Assembly (NCBI GenBank): GCA_903919125.1
Contig: CAIXGS010000076.1
Coordinates: 124,001-188,000 of the forward strand
From: an uncultured Spartobacteria bacterium
Lineage (GTDB): Bacteria; Verrucomicrobiota; Verrucomicrobiia; Chthoniobacterales; Chthoniobacteraceae
Direction of reading: 5' to 3'
Length of the DNA: 64,000 nt
In this document: one piece after another, positions 46,902 to 55,593 of the stretch
Position numbering within the stretch: position 1 is the stretch's first letter
Layout of the letters: every line of letters begins with the position of its first letter
Notes under the pieces: generated by a model
What the model was told of the DNA's origin: nothing
What the model saw: the letters and a program-made list of their open reading frames with translations, nothing else
The model's database searches: none
Translations under genes and position numbers: made by a program

Positions 46902-47034
46902 GGGGTGATGGGTGTGATTTCGAGAATAAAGCCCCGAGTAGGCGCAAATGACAATCCCGAGCTCCCTCCAGACTTGACCCGTGCATGCTGAGCGGCGGGA
47001 TCGCTCTGGGATCTATGATGTTACGACGCTGAAA

Positions 47035-47835
47035 CTAATCCAGCGTGCGGATCTGGCTGGCGGCCTCGCGGGCGCGGCGACGGTCCATGGCCCAGACAAT
47101 CCAGATGCAAAGCTCGTAAATCGCCACGACCGGCAGAGCCAGTGCGATGAAAGTGAACGGATCCGGGGTTGGCGATATCACCGCGACCAACACGAGAATC
47201 GCCGTAATCGCGTAGGGGCGCGTCTTGGCGAGCAGCGGGTAGGTAACCATCTGTAAGGCAGCGAGTCCCAACACGCCTACGGGCAATTCACAAAGAAGGC
47301 CGCACGCGATGGTGAGGTGCGTCACAAACCCAAAGTAATCGCGCGCCTGCCAGCGCGGATCCATTCCCATGGATTTGGCGTAGTCGCTAAACCAAGAGAG
47401 TGTCGTGGGAAGCACGTAGGAATAACTGACAAAGGCACCAGCGCCAAAGAGCACAAAACCAGCAGCAATAGAGGGAACCAGAATACGGCGCTCTTTGGTG
47501 GTCAGCGCGGGGAGCACAAATTCCGCGAGGAAATAGAGAAGAAAAGGGAAACTCAGAATAATTCCCGCGTAAAACGCCAACTGGAGGGAAATCATGAAAG
47601 CGTCCGTTACGCCCAGCGTGATAAGAGGTTGGTTTCCTTGAATTTGCTCCAAAGGCTGGCGCACGATTCTGGAGATATCGTTCACAAAAAGGAAGGCAAG
47701 CGCCATCCCTGCAGCTAGAGAAAACGCCATTTTAATCGCGGTCCAGCGCAGATCCTCGAGATGATCGAGAAAGGGCTTAACGACGTCGCCTTGGGTTTGC
47801 TCGCGAAATTGAAACAGCTTACGGAGCCAATTCAT
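47035..47835 (-). CDS. tatC: Sec-independent protein translocase TatC
   Basis: A 266-residue inner-membrane receptor of the twin-arginine translocon. ATG 47835 begins MNWLRKLFQFREQTQGDVVK and is followed by the family phrase PFLDHLEDLRWTAIKMAFSL (quoted to 20). Six membrane segments are visible, with the conserved FLLYFLAEFVLPALTTKERR near residue 120 and the acidic residue in this region. An upstream in-frame extension of 92 residues has no family support. tatA and tatB were not found in the window. Three predicted Tat substrates lie in the window (13203-14540, 34021-35406 and 62166-63221), which suits a working Tat system. Confidence 0.95.
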   Translation of the reverse strand: MNWLRKLFQFREQTQGDVVKPFLDHLEDLRWTAIKMAFSLAAGMALAFLFVNDISRIVRQPLEQIQGNQPLITLGVTDAFMISLQLAFYAGIILSFPFLLYFLAEFVLPALTTKERRILVPSIAAGFVLFGAGAFVSYSYVLPTTLSWFSDYAKSMGMDPRWQARDYFGFVTHLTIACGLLCELPVGVLGLAALQMVTYPLLAKTRPYAITAILVLVAVISPTPDPFTFIALALPVVAIYELCIWIVWAMDRRRAREAASQIRTLD

Positions 47836-48392
47836 GGAGGAATGTATGCACGGGTGGAGTTGGCGAGCATAGTATAGGACTGGGAGTAGGGCAACCCTCA
47901 CGAAGGGGAGTTCCACGACTTCAACCCGGGGGCGGCTGCGATTCAAAAGAGAGGGCTTTGTAAACTGCGCGACACAAAGCAGTGCCGAGCGGCAGATGGC
48001 AAATATGCTACATTTATAGGGAGCTCGCAAGAATCCGTCGGAACCCCATATTTTGCGTTGCCCGCCCCCTCTTCCCCCACTAATAGTGTCTGCTACGCCG
48101 GAGAGTGCCACCTATTGTGGCAAAGGCGACATTTACAGTTCTTGGCCACAATGTTTTTTTCACCCCAACAGCCCCATAGAGTTGCGCCAACGTCCCGCCC
48201 CAAATCCCCTCTCCACACCGAATTGCCCTCCACGCAGAGCCCAAATTAGTCCCTCCTACGCACTTCCAAAGTCCCGCTCTGAGACTTTTTTCTTCAACAG
48301 GACCGAACGCACTTTTTTCTCATCTTCCAAAATTCAACGCTTCCTGCAGCCATCCCATTCAGACGCTACCGCATCCAGACCAAACTAACACC
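47836..48392. other. Control region between tatC and nrdB
   Basis: This 557-base divergent region has no convincing gene. An open frame at 48053-48388 on the plus strand has an improbable composition. It holds a cluster of dyad-symmetric sequences at 48078-48152, described separately, which may control nrdB. An AT-rich patch at 48000-48020 (ATATGCTACATTTATAG) may hold a promoter for either gene. No riboswitch, tRNA or hairpin terminator was recognised. Confidence 0.5.
48078..48152 (+). promoter_or_regulatory. Dyad-symmetric sites upstream of nrdB
   Basis: Three symmetric elements occur close together: CACTAATAGTG (48078-48088, a perfect 11-base palindrome about a central A), TGCCAC-CTATT-GTGGCA (48106-48122, a perfect 6-base-pair inverted repeat), and GCCACAATG (48144-48152), whose CCACAAT is the reverse complement of ATTGTGG at 48114-48120. 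Halves such as TATTGTGG resemble half-sites of the NrdR box, but the spacing is wrong for a standard 16-base box. They lie about 240-315 bases before the nrdB start. A role in controlling the reductase is inference. Confidence 0.4.
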
Positions 48393-49580
48393 ATGAGCTC
48401 CGCACTATTAGCCAATTTTGAACCCGACGCCACGCCGGACGATCCGCTCAATTTCACCAGCGCCCAAGGAGACGTTTCCGCTCGCGAGGTGGGAGATGTG
48501 GTCGTTTACCAGTTTCGCAACAAGACGTTCCGTCTGGACAAAACCAAGGCGAGGGAACGGTTGGCTGGCAAAAAAGTGATCAACGGGCACCGCTCGGCCG
48601 AGCTCAATGTACTGCCATTGAAGTACCACGAGGCTTATCGCATCTATAAGCAAATGAAAGCCAACCACTGGGAGCCGGATGTCATCGACATGTCGAAGGA
48701 TGCCCACCAATGGAACACCAATGCGCTATCGGCAAAGGAGCGTTGGATCATTGAAATGAGCATTGGCTATTTCTCTGCGGCGGAGGGAATTGTAGGCGAC
48801 TCTGTACTCCACGTCATCGAGGATAATCTCACTGCGGCCGAACTTAAGCATGCGTCGCTACGACACATCGCGGAAGAGTCCATCCACATGGATTCCTTGC
48901 TGCACATCATTGGGAGCCTGAACATCGACTTGGACGAAGTCACCGCAAAGTTCCAAGACATTCCATCGATTTTCAAGAAGAACGCGTTTATCACCAAGCA
49001 CATGCCCGTTCTGAAGATGGGCATCGACCTGACACAGACGGTCAACAAGCAGGCGTTCGCGAAGGCGCTTTTCGCCATCACCCAAGTCATGGAGGGCACC
49101 CAGTTCTACGCCCTTTTCGCAATGGTGCTTTCACTGCACCGCCAAAACAAAATGACGGGCATAGGGCAGATGTTCCAGTACACGCTGCGCGACGAATCCA
49201 ACCACATCGCTTTGGGCCGCTATATTTTAACGGAACTCATCAACGAAAACCCCGACATTTGGACTAACGAATTCCGGCAGGAGCTTTGCGATTTCATGCG
49301 TGAAGGCGTGGAACTGGAAAAGGAGTTCGTGAGTGACTGTTTGCCCGAGGACATCGTGGGAATGCGCCAGCAGGAGTTCCTCGATTTCGTTGAATTCAAC
49401 GCCGATCGCCGTCTTCAAGGGGTGGGATTACCCACACTTTACAAGGTGCGCACCAATCCCTTCCAGTGGCTCGATGAAGTCATTTTCCTCAAAAAGGAAA
49501 AGAACTTCTTTGAAACCCGCGTCACGGAATACCAGACGAGCGGCAGCGTCCAAAACGCTAACGAAGACGACCTGATCTGA
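48393..49580 (+). CDS. nrdB: Ribonucleotide reductase beta subunit, Tyr-less (class Ic-like)
   Basis: A 395-residue radical-generating subunit of class I ribonucleotide reductase. The metal ligands can be aligned to E. coli and Chlamydia R2: Glu131 (SAAEGIVG), Glu162 and His165 (AEESIHMDSLL), Glu234 (VMEGTQFY), Glu268 and His271 (LRDESNHIA). The first ligand is Glu where class Ia has Asp84. The residue at the place of the radical Tyr122 is Leu169 (codon TTG at 48897-48899). Chlamydia trachomatis R2 has Glu89 and Phe127 at these two places and uses a Mn(IV)/Fe(III) cofactor in place of a tyrosyl radical, so the same chemistry is likely here. The C-terminal tyrosine for radical transfer may be Tyr380. 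nrdA follows after 173 bases with two hairpins between. Confidence 0.95.
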   Translation: MSSALLANFEPDATPDDPLNFTSAQGDVSAREVGDVVVYQFRNKTFRLDKTKARERLAGKKVINGHRSAELNVLPLKYHEAYRIYKQMKANHWEPDVIDMSKDAHQWNTNALSAKERWIIEMSIGYFSAAEGIVGDSVLHVIEDNLTAAELKHASLRHIAEESIHMDSLLHIIGSLNIDLDEVTAKFQDIPSIFKKNAFITKHMPVLKMGIDLTQTVNKQAFAKALFAITQVMEGTQFYALFAMVLSLHRQNKMTGIGQMFQYTLRDESNHIALGRYILTELINENPDIWTNEFRQELCDFMREGVELEKEFVSDCLPEDIVGMRQQEFLDFVEFNADRRLQGVGLPTLYKVRTNPFQWLDEVIFLKKEKNFFETRVTEYQTSGSVQNANEDDLI

Positions 49581-49589
49581 TCCGCACGA

Positions 49590-49647
49590 CAAGGGCGTAT
49601 TGCCCTTGAAACTCCCTTGGGCGAGTTCCTTTTACGTCGCCCGAGGG
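49590..49647 (+). promoter_or_regulatory. Two consecutive hairpins between nrdB and nrdA
   Basis: Hairpin 1: CAAGGGC (49590-49596), loop GTATT, GCCCTTG (49602-49608), a perfect 7-base-pair stem. Hairpin 2: CCC TT GGGCGA (49614-49624), a 12-base loop, TCGCCC GA GGG (49637-49647), nine pairs with a small internal loop. No run of T follows either one, so they are not standard terminators. They may set the ratio of the two subunits through message stability or partial termination. Confidence 0.55.
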
Positions 49648-49753
49648 TGTTCCATGTGGCGCGCCTACCCCCGAACCTGCCCGTTTTGTCTGGCCCGTCC
49701 GTTTCTCTCCACTCCGCCTTCGCTTCCCCTTAGCCTCAACCGCACCACCCCGC

Positions 49754-52615
49754 ATGTCTTCCAGTTTCGTGCTTCAATCAGACCAAATGACCGCCGACAT
49801 ACCGGCTATTCCTACGGAGTCAGCCGATTTCCCTAGGGTGATCCGACGAGATACTCCGCAGTCGCTTCAGCAAAAGCCGCACATTGTCCCCTGGTTGGGA
49901 CACAAGATCGAGCGTGCAGTGGCGGCGGCTTGTGCTTCCGTGCAGGCAGACGAATCCATTGGCCGACAAGTGCGGGCTGAAATTGAATTCAAAGTCCGCA
50001 GGGAAAATCCCTCTTTTGTTCACATCGAACAACTGCAGGATTTGGTGGAAGATACCCTGATGGATCTGGGCCACAACCGCGTGGCCTTGGCGTACGGCAA
50101 ATATCGGGCAAAACGTGCGGCACTCCGTGAACTGGCGCACGAACAGTCTTACGAGGTTGAAACAGGGCAGCTGGAACTCGCTACGCACGAGCAGTTAACC
50201 GATATCCGTGCGCGTGTGTCCTTTGCGCTGATTGGGTTGCAACTGGAACTCTCCGAGAACGAGATCATCACCCGCTTGCTGCGTTCCACCTCGATGTCTC
50301 TTTCCCCTTCTGAACGCAGGGAGACCATCATTCTCAACGCCAAAGGGTTGCTCGAAACAGAGGCCGACTCCCGCTTCCTCGCCGGACGCATTCTTCTCAC
50401 CTACATTTACGAAGAAACCCTCGCATGGCGCATCACTGATGGCCCTCAAGCTCTCAAGGAAGCCCATCGCAGGGCGTTTCTAGCCTACATTCCCCTTGGC
50501 ATTGAACTCGGCCGACTCGACCCTCGCCTTGCCCAATTCGATCTCCGCGCCCTCGCAGATGCCGTGGATCCCTTCGCCGATCTTCAATTCGATTTCCTTG
50601 GAATCCAGACCCTTTACGATCGCTATCTCATCAACCGGCGCGATACCACCACCGGCGAAAAACTGCGCCTCGAAGCGCCCCAGATTTTCTGGATGCGCGT
50701 AGCGATGGGCCTCTCCCTGCTTGAAAAGGAGAAAGAAGCGCGTGCCATCGATTTTTACACCCTCTACAAAACTCGTCGCGCCTGTTCTTCCACGCCGACT
50801 TTGTTCAATTCCGGCACACTAAAAAGCCAGTTATCTAGCTGTTATCTATTGTATTGCGGAGATTCAATCGAGGAAATCACCGAAACATGGAACCGCTTCG
50901 CTCATCTCTCCAAGTGGGCTGGCGGTTTGGGTTGTTCCTGGACGGCCGTGCGCGGCACAGGTGCCCACATTCAAGGTACTAACGGCGAATCTAGTGGGGT
51001 GGTTCCTTTTCTCAAGGTATCCAACGATATTGCCATTGCCGTGAATCAGGGCGGCAAACGCCCCGGTGCACTTTGCAGTTATCTTGAGCTCTGGCACATG
51101 GATATCGAGGACTTCCTCGATCTGCGTAAGGAAACCGGCGATGACCGCCGCCGCACTCACAACATGAACACCGCGCACTGGATTCCAGACCTGTTCATGA
51201 AGCGGCTCAAAGCCATATCTGAAGGCCAGCTTTCCAAAGAAGCGACATGGACGCTGTTCCGTACCAACGAAGTCGCCGACTTGCCCGAGTTGCACGGCAG
51301 CGCCTTTGAGCGCCGCTACCTCGAGTACGAAGCCCTCATGGAGGAAGGGAAAATCTTCGGACGCAAGGTTCGTATCCTCCAGTTGTGGAAGCGCATGATT
51401 GAGATGCTCTTTGAAACGGGACACCCTTGGATAACTTTCAAGGATCCCTGCAATGTGCGCTCTCCCCAAGATCATGTCGGCGTGATCCACAACTCCAATT
51501 TGTGCACGGAAATCACACTCAACACCTCTACGGAAGAAGTAGCCGTATGTAATCTGGCCTCCGTCAACCTGCCGGCCCATCTCACGCCCGAAGGTGCCAT
51601 CGACCATCCCAAATTGAAGGGCACCGTCGAGATGCTCATGCGGATGCTGGACAACGTGATTGACCTCAATTTTTACCCGGTGCCGGCGGCGGAGCGGGCA
51701 AATATGCGGCATCGCCCCGTTGGCCTAGGCGTCATGGGCTTGCAGGACGCGCTTTACATGAAGCGTATTCCGTTCGATTCGCTAGAGTCGGTGGATTTCA
51801 ATGACGAGATTCTGGAGGCTATCGCCTATTACGCCTATACAGCGTCAGCGAAACTGGCGTCAGAACGTGGCGCCTACCAGACTTTCAAGGGCTCCAAGTG
51901 GGACCGCGGGATGCTACCGATGGACACCCTGAATTATCTCGAAAAAGAGCGCGGTGTCGCAATCCTCGTGGACCGCAAGGAGCGCATGCCTTGGAACGAA
52001 TTGCGTGAGCTTATCAAACAGCACGGAATGCGGAATTCCAACTGCATGGCCATAGCGCCGACTGCGACTATTTCGAACATTCTGGGATGCACGCCCTGCG
52101 TAGAGCCGACATACAAACACATCCATACCAAGTCCAACCTCTCGGGCGAGTTTGTGCGCACCAACGATCTTCTCCAACGCGATTTACAGATTTTGGGGCT
52201 CTGGGATCAGGCCATGTTAGACGACCTCAAGTACTTCGACGGTTCGGTACAATACGTTGACCGCGTACCTGATGACATAAAGCGTTTGTACAAGACGTCG
52301 TTTGAAATCGAAAATACGTGGATTTTGCAGTGTGCTGCCGTACGTCAGAAGTGGATTGATCAAGCGCAAAGTACGAATCTCTGGCTTGAAAAGCCCGACG
52401 CACGCGTGGCGAGCTTCATGTACCGCGAAGCTTGGGAACGTGGCCTCAAGACCACCTACTATCTACGCACGCTGAACAAGAGCAACATCGACAACGCCAG
52501 TCGCGATCGTAGACCAGCCGCAGCCGCTGCTCCCATCACTGAACCTGAGATCGCCCCAAGCGCTTGCTCAATTCAGGCTATGATGAACGGAGAAACCTGC
52601 GAGTCCTGCCAATAA
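49754..52615 (+). CDS. nrdA: Ribonucleotide reductase alpha subunit
   Basis: A 953-residue catalytic subunit of class I ribonucleotide reductase, which makes deoxyribonucleotides. An N-terminal domain (about 25-115) resembles a diverged ATP-cone for overall activity control. The ten-stranded barrel carries the active-site set: Cys363 in SQLSSCYLLYCGDS, then NSNLCTEITLN (the Asn-Cys-Glu group) and VAVCNLASVNL. The last residues are CESCQ with Cys949 and Cys952, the swinging thiol pair that is re-reduced by thioredoxin or glutaredoxin. The ATG at 49754 has no Shine-Dalgarno sequence. It pairs with nrdB upstream; the long N-terminal part and the Tyr-less partner together resemble the chlamydial enzyme. 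Confidence 0.96.
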   Translation: MSSSFVLQSDQMTADIPAIPTESADFPRVIRRDTPQSLQQKPHIVPWLGHKIERAVAAACASVQADESIGRQVRAEIEFKVRRENPSFVHIEQLQDLVEDTLMDLGHNRVALAYGKYRAKRAALRELAHEQSYEVETGQLELATHEQLTDIRARVSFALIGLQLELSENEIITRLLRSTSMSLSPSERRETIILNAKGLLETEADSRFLAGRILLTYIYEETLAWRITDGPQALKEAHRRAFLAYIPLGIELGRLDPRLAQFDLRALADAVDPFADLQFDFLGIQTLYDRYLINRRDTTTGEKLRLEAPQIFWMRVAMGLSLLEKEKEARAIDFYTLYKTRRACSSTPTLFNSGTLKSQLSSCYLLYCGDSIEEITETWNRFAHLSKWAGGLGCSWTAVRGTGAHIQGTNGESSGVVPFLKVSNDIAIAVNQGGKRPGALCSYLELWHMDIEDFLDLRKETGDDRRRTHNMNTAHWIPDLFMKRLKAISEGQLSKEATWTLFRTNEVADLPELHGSAFERRYLEYEALMEEGKIFGRKVRILQLWKRMIEMLFETGHPWITFKDPCNVRSPQDHVGVIHNSNLCTEITLNTSTEEVAVCNLASVNLPAHLTPEGAIDHPKLKGTVEMLMRMLDNVIDLNFYPVPAAERANMRHRPVGLGVMGLQDALYMKRIPFDSLESVDFNDEILEAIAYYAYTASAKLASERGAYQTFKGSKWDRGMLPMDTLNYLEKERGVAILVDRKERMPWNELRELIKQHGMRNSNCMAIAPTATISNILGCTPCVEPTYKHIHTKSNLSGEFVRTNDLLQRDLQILGLWDQAMLDDLKYFDGSVQYVDRVPDDIKRLYKTSFEIENTWILQCAAVRQKWIDQAQSTNLWLEKPDARVASFMYREAWERGLKTTYYLRTLNKSNIDNASRDRRPAAAAAPITEPEIAPSACSIQAMMNGETCESCQ

Positions 52616-52896
52616 TAGAGGGAACAACCAGACTGTGCCATTGCGGCTCTTGTGACTTCAGGATGCATTTTGCTCCACTTAAGCCGCTTGAGCCGCTTTT
52701 GACTTCTGTTCGATTCGCACTCTCTATCTGGCTAACGCGAGGGAAGCGAGGGCAGGCACTCATCCAAAACCGTTGACCAGGAGTAACCTGCCTAGGCAAG
52801 CCTTTGTAACCTCCACAAACTGGAGGGGCCTCAACCTTTAGGAGACAACGTCGCACGGGAGCGTCGACAGATTCTATCCCCTTTTGAAGGCAGCCC
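52616..52896. other. Non-coding spacer between convergent nrdA and TPR genes
   Basis: This stretch of 281 bases has no convincing gene. It holds CCTCCA-CAAAC-TGGAGG (52810-52826, a perfect 6-base-pair hairpin without a T-run) and the 10-base palindrome TGCCTAGGCA near 52789. One of these may act as a weak two-way transcription end. Confidence 0.4.
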
Positions 52897-54327
52897 TTAG
52901 GCCTTGGGAGCCGCGCTGTAACTACCTTCCACACGAGCGGCAACATCCATGTAGCCGTAGTCCGCTTCATAAAGATCCTTGAGGCAGTCCATGTATTCCG
53001 TCCGGTTGCCCATCATTTCGTGGAGCAAAGCGAGACGGTAAAGCGTGTCTTTCTTCATCGCATCCATGGCAACCATTTCCGCTACCGCCGTTTTGTATTG
53101 CTGCACAGCGAGGTCGGTCATCCCTTTTTCGGAGTAACACCGACCAAGAAAGCTAACGGCCTTCAAACGCACGTTAGGATTTTGACGGGCGCGCTGAAGT
53201 TCGGGAATAGCTTCCGTAAATTGCCCCGCCTCCATCATTTTCTCCGCCAACTCAAAACGCAACTGCAAGTCTGTAGGATTACGATCCACCCGCTTGCGCG
53301 CCTCACCGATGTGAGCGGAATCCCGCTCACGGCGCATTTCAAGCAATTGCTGACGATATTGTTCAGCGTCGGGATGGGCATCGCCACCACTCTCAAACCA
53401 GTCCTCAAACGCCTTGATAGATTGGTCCAGCTGCCTGAGACGCAGATCCGAATACTTACGAGCCAGCGCCGGATCACTTCCACCAAGCAACTGCTCACAA
53501 TACGCGTACCACTGCACCGCCCCCGCTAGGTCGTCCGGACTCCCAGTTTGCTCCAACTTCAACTCCATCAACTGCGCAATCTGGCGCACCACATCGACGT
53601 GTTGCGGATTCGCCTCGTACTGGGCACTTAACTCCGCCAACTGCGCATCGATAGTGGCCACGTCTTTAAACGTGCGCCCCTTTTGTTCCAACGCCGTCGC
53701 CTCGTCCTTGTCTTTAATGAGGTCGCGATAACTTTTAGCCGTCTCCCACCCACCCTGTTTCATGGTGAGATTCGCTGCGGTGTCCTTGGCCCGCTTCAGT
53801 GCCGTCAAATCCCCCGGATTTATTTCCGTAATCCGGTTGAAAATCTGAAGGGCTAAGTCAGGTTGATCAGCCGTAAAGTACAATTCCCCCAACTCATGCA
53901 ACACCTTAATATCCTTAGGGTTTCCTTTGGACAAAGTTTCCAGTGCAAACACAGCGATCTCCGGCAAACCCGCAGCGATTGCAGCCTCCTTCAATAGATG
54001 GTTTGCCGCTGGATTAAACGGGTCTGAATCCAGAATACGCTCCGCCATGTCCATTGCCGCTATTGGATCCTTTTTTAAAGTCGCCCCGCCGCGTAAAGAC
54101 ACCGAGGAAAGGCTGCCAAAAAGGCTACTGCCCTTTTTCCCGTCTTTTTGAGCGATCGCAGCTGCTCGCAGCATTTTCCGGCCGTCAAGAAAGCCGGGAA
54201 CCTCCTTCAAGATGTTCTGTAAAAGGGAGATCGCGTAACCGTGATTTTTTAGCTCCGCTGCGCTCTTCGCTTTGAGCCAAAGCGTACGGGCTTTTTCAGG
54301 GAGCTCTTTTTCTGAGCAAATAGCCAT
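52897..54327 (-). CDS. TPR-repeat protein
   Basis: A 476-residue, probably cytoplasmic protein made of tetratricopeptide repeats; clear ones read LHELGELYFTADQPDLALQIF (about 152-172) and KAVSFLGRCYSEKGMTDLAV (about 394-413). The middle (about 200-260) is more charged and may be coiled. No signal peptide. Repeats of this type hold protein complexes together; no partner can be named. It follows mcsB after 93 bases that contain a likely terminator, so it may have its own transcript. An alternative reading as a general stress scaffold has no direct support. Confidence 0.85.
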   Translation of the reverse strand: MAICSEKELPEKARTLWLKAKSAAELKNHGYAISLLQNILKEVPGFLDGRKMLRAAAIAQKDGKKGSSLFGSLSSVSLRGGATLKKDPIAAMDMAERILDSDPFNPAANHLLKEAAIAAGLPEIAVFALETLSKGNPKDIKVLHELGELYFTADQPDLALQIFNRITEINPGDLTALKRAKDTAANLTMKQGGWETAKSYRDLIKDKDEATALEQKGRTFKDVATIDAQLAELSAQYEANPQHVDVVRQIAQLMELKLEQTGSPDDLAGAVQWYAYCEQLLGGSDPALARKYSDLRLRQLDQSIKAFEDWFESGGDAHPDAEQYRQQLLEMRRERDSAHIGEARKRVDRNPTDLQLRFELAEKMMEAGQFTEAIPELQRARQNPNVRLKAVSFLGRCYSEKGMTDLAVQQYKTAVAEMVAMDAMKKDTLYRLALLHEMMGNRTEYMDCLKDLYEADYGYMDVAARVEGSYSAAPKA

Positions 54328-54354
54328 AGGGGAGAATCAGATTGAACTATCCTA

Positions 54355-54390
54355 AGAAAAAAGCCAACAAAAGCCTATACGAGGCTGTTT
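54355..54390 (-). terminator. Probable terminator after mcsB
   Basis: On the minus strand AGCCT (54386-54382), loop CGTAT, AGGCT (54376-54372) runs into TTTTGTTGG and then six T. The stem is short (5 base pairs) but the T-rich tail and the position between mcsB and the TPR gene support it. Confidence 0.45.
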
Positions 54391-54420
54391 TTGACGCTTT
54401 TTACAGTTTGGCCCATTTTA

Positions 54421-55590
54421 CTAAAAAAAATCCGTCCCGCTTGGCTCCTCTCCTGCCCCTGAACCGTGAGGAGGCTCTTTCTTCGCTCCACCCCGAGCTT
54501 CTTTCTCTCGCACCAGCACGCTCTCAAGATCCGGAGGCGCAAAAGAGGCCATTTTAGACCGAATGATCTCAGCGCGAAGCACGTCCCTCTCATCGGTAGC
54601 AAGCCGTTGCTGAGAGCCTTTTTGCAAATGAGCAGGCTGCGTCTCGATGAAGAGCTCGTCGATGGCATGCCGCTGGGCGTCTCCGTAAAAACCCAAATCA
54701 CAAGCCAACTTCGCGAAAGACAAGTGGTTCAGCGCCTCCTTGGAATTCATTGAGTACGCGTGCCTGAGCGTGCCGTAGGAACGTCCGACATGGTCTAACA
54801 ACGTGTTAGGCTTGTTGTGGAGCAGCACCTGCCGTGCGTTTAGTTCGTGATTGATAATCTCCAGAATTACTTTGTGCAGCCGGTCAATGATCTCCTCTTC
54901 TTTTTCCCCAAGGGTCGTCTGGTTGGACACCTGAAACAAATTACCCAACGCTTCCGTCCCCTCCCCGTATAACCCCCGCACCGCCAAACCGATTTTGTTC
55001 ACCGCCTGCACAATCTGATTGATCTGCTCACTGAGGACCAATCCAGGCACATGCACCATCGCCGAAGCGCGCATGCCCGTGCCCACATTCGTCGGGCATG
55101 CCGTGAGATAGCCCAGATTTGAATCAAAAGCATAGTCGAGCTGCTGTTCCAATTCCGAGTCCACCTTGTTTATGGCCTTAAACGCGGCGCGTAATTGCAA
55201 CCCAGAGCGGATCGACTGCATCCGCAGGTGATCTTCCTCGTTGATCATGATCGACAAGTTCTGCCGCCTATTCATCACCACCGCGGCGCCCGCCTTTTTC
55301 GCGGCGTGCTCCCTAGAAATCAGATGGCGTTCCACGAGCAAAAGTTTGTCCACCGGCGACAAATCCTGACATGCGAGCGACACCGCATCGACCATCTCGG
55401 GCAGCGACTCCACTTTCGGACGAATCTTCTCCAAAACATCCACCCGCTCCGCCGCCTTGGCTCGCCCCGGAAAAGCCACCCCCGCTAAATTGCGCGCCAA
55501 ACGGATCCGGCTTGTCACCACAATGTGATGATGCGGCCCGTCCCCGCGCAACCAGTCGCTGCTTTTACTTAAAATGTTTCCGATAGACAT
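54421..55590 (-). CDS. mcsB: Protein arginine kinase
   Basis: A 389-residue phosphagen-kinase-fold enzyme that phosphorylates arginine residues in proteins and, in Bacillus, marks them for ClpCP degradation. Blocks: SRIRLARN at 27-34, the catalytic-Glu region INEEDHLRM at 116-124, and the nucleotide-loop block CPTNVGTGMRAS at 165-176, with GLYGEGTEALGNLFQVSNQ following. The C-terminal RDVLRAEIIR part corresponds to the phosphoarginine-binding region. The last 45 residues, rich in charge and Gly/Pro, extend beyond Bacillus McsB. It begins 3 bases after the mcsA stop codon. Neither ctsR nor clpC is in the window, unlike in Firmicutes. Confidence 0.93.
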   Translation of the reverse strand: MSIGNILSKSSDWLRGDGPHHHIVVTSRIRLARNLAGVAFPGRAKAAERVDVLEKIRPKVESLPEMVDAVSLACQDLSPVDKLLLVERHLISREHAAKKAGAAVVMNRRQNLSIMINEEDHLRMQSIRSGLQLRAAFKAINKVDSELEQQLDYAFDSNLGYLTACPTNVGTGMRASAMVHVPGLVLSEQINQIVQAVNKIGLAVRGLYGEGTEALGNLFQVSNQTTLGEKEEEIIDRLHKVILEIINHELNARQVLLHNKPNTLLDHVGRSYGTLRHAYSMNSKEALNHLSFAKLACDLGFYGDAQRHAIDELFIETQPAHLQKGSQQRLATDERDVLRAEIIRSKMASFAPPDLESVLVREKEARGGAKKEPPHGSGAGEEPSGTDFF

Positions 55591-55593
55591 CAG

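Noticed and set aside
47836-48111. N-terminal extension of tatC by 92 residues
   Set aside because: The frame is open, but the extension has no TatC similarity and runs across the likely promoter region; MNWLRKLF at 47835 is the natural start.
48078-48122. Canonical NrdR boxes
   Set aside because: Half-sites look similar, but none reaches the 16-base spacing of a true box, so I call it only a symmetric cluster.
48053-48388. 111-codon open frame before nrdB
   Set aside because: Pro/Ser/Phe-rich composition without any motif, and it overlaps the symmetric control sites; probably chance.
52578-52970. 130-codon minus-strand frame between nrdA and the TPR gene
   Set aside because: It overlaps the ends of both genes and has no recognisable features.
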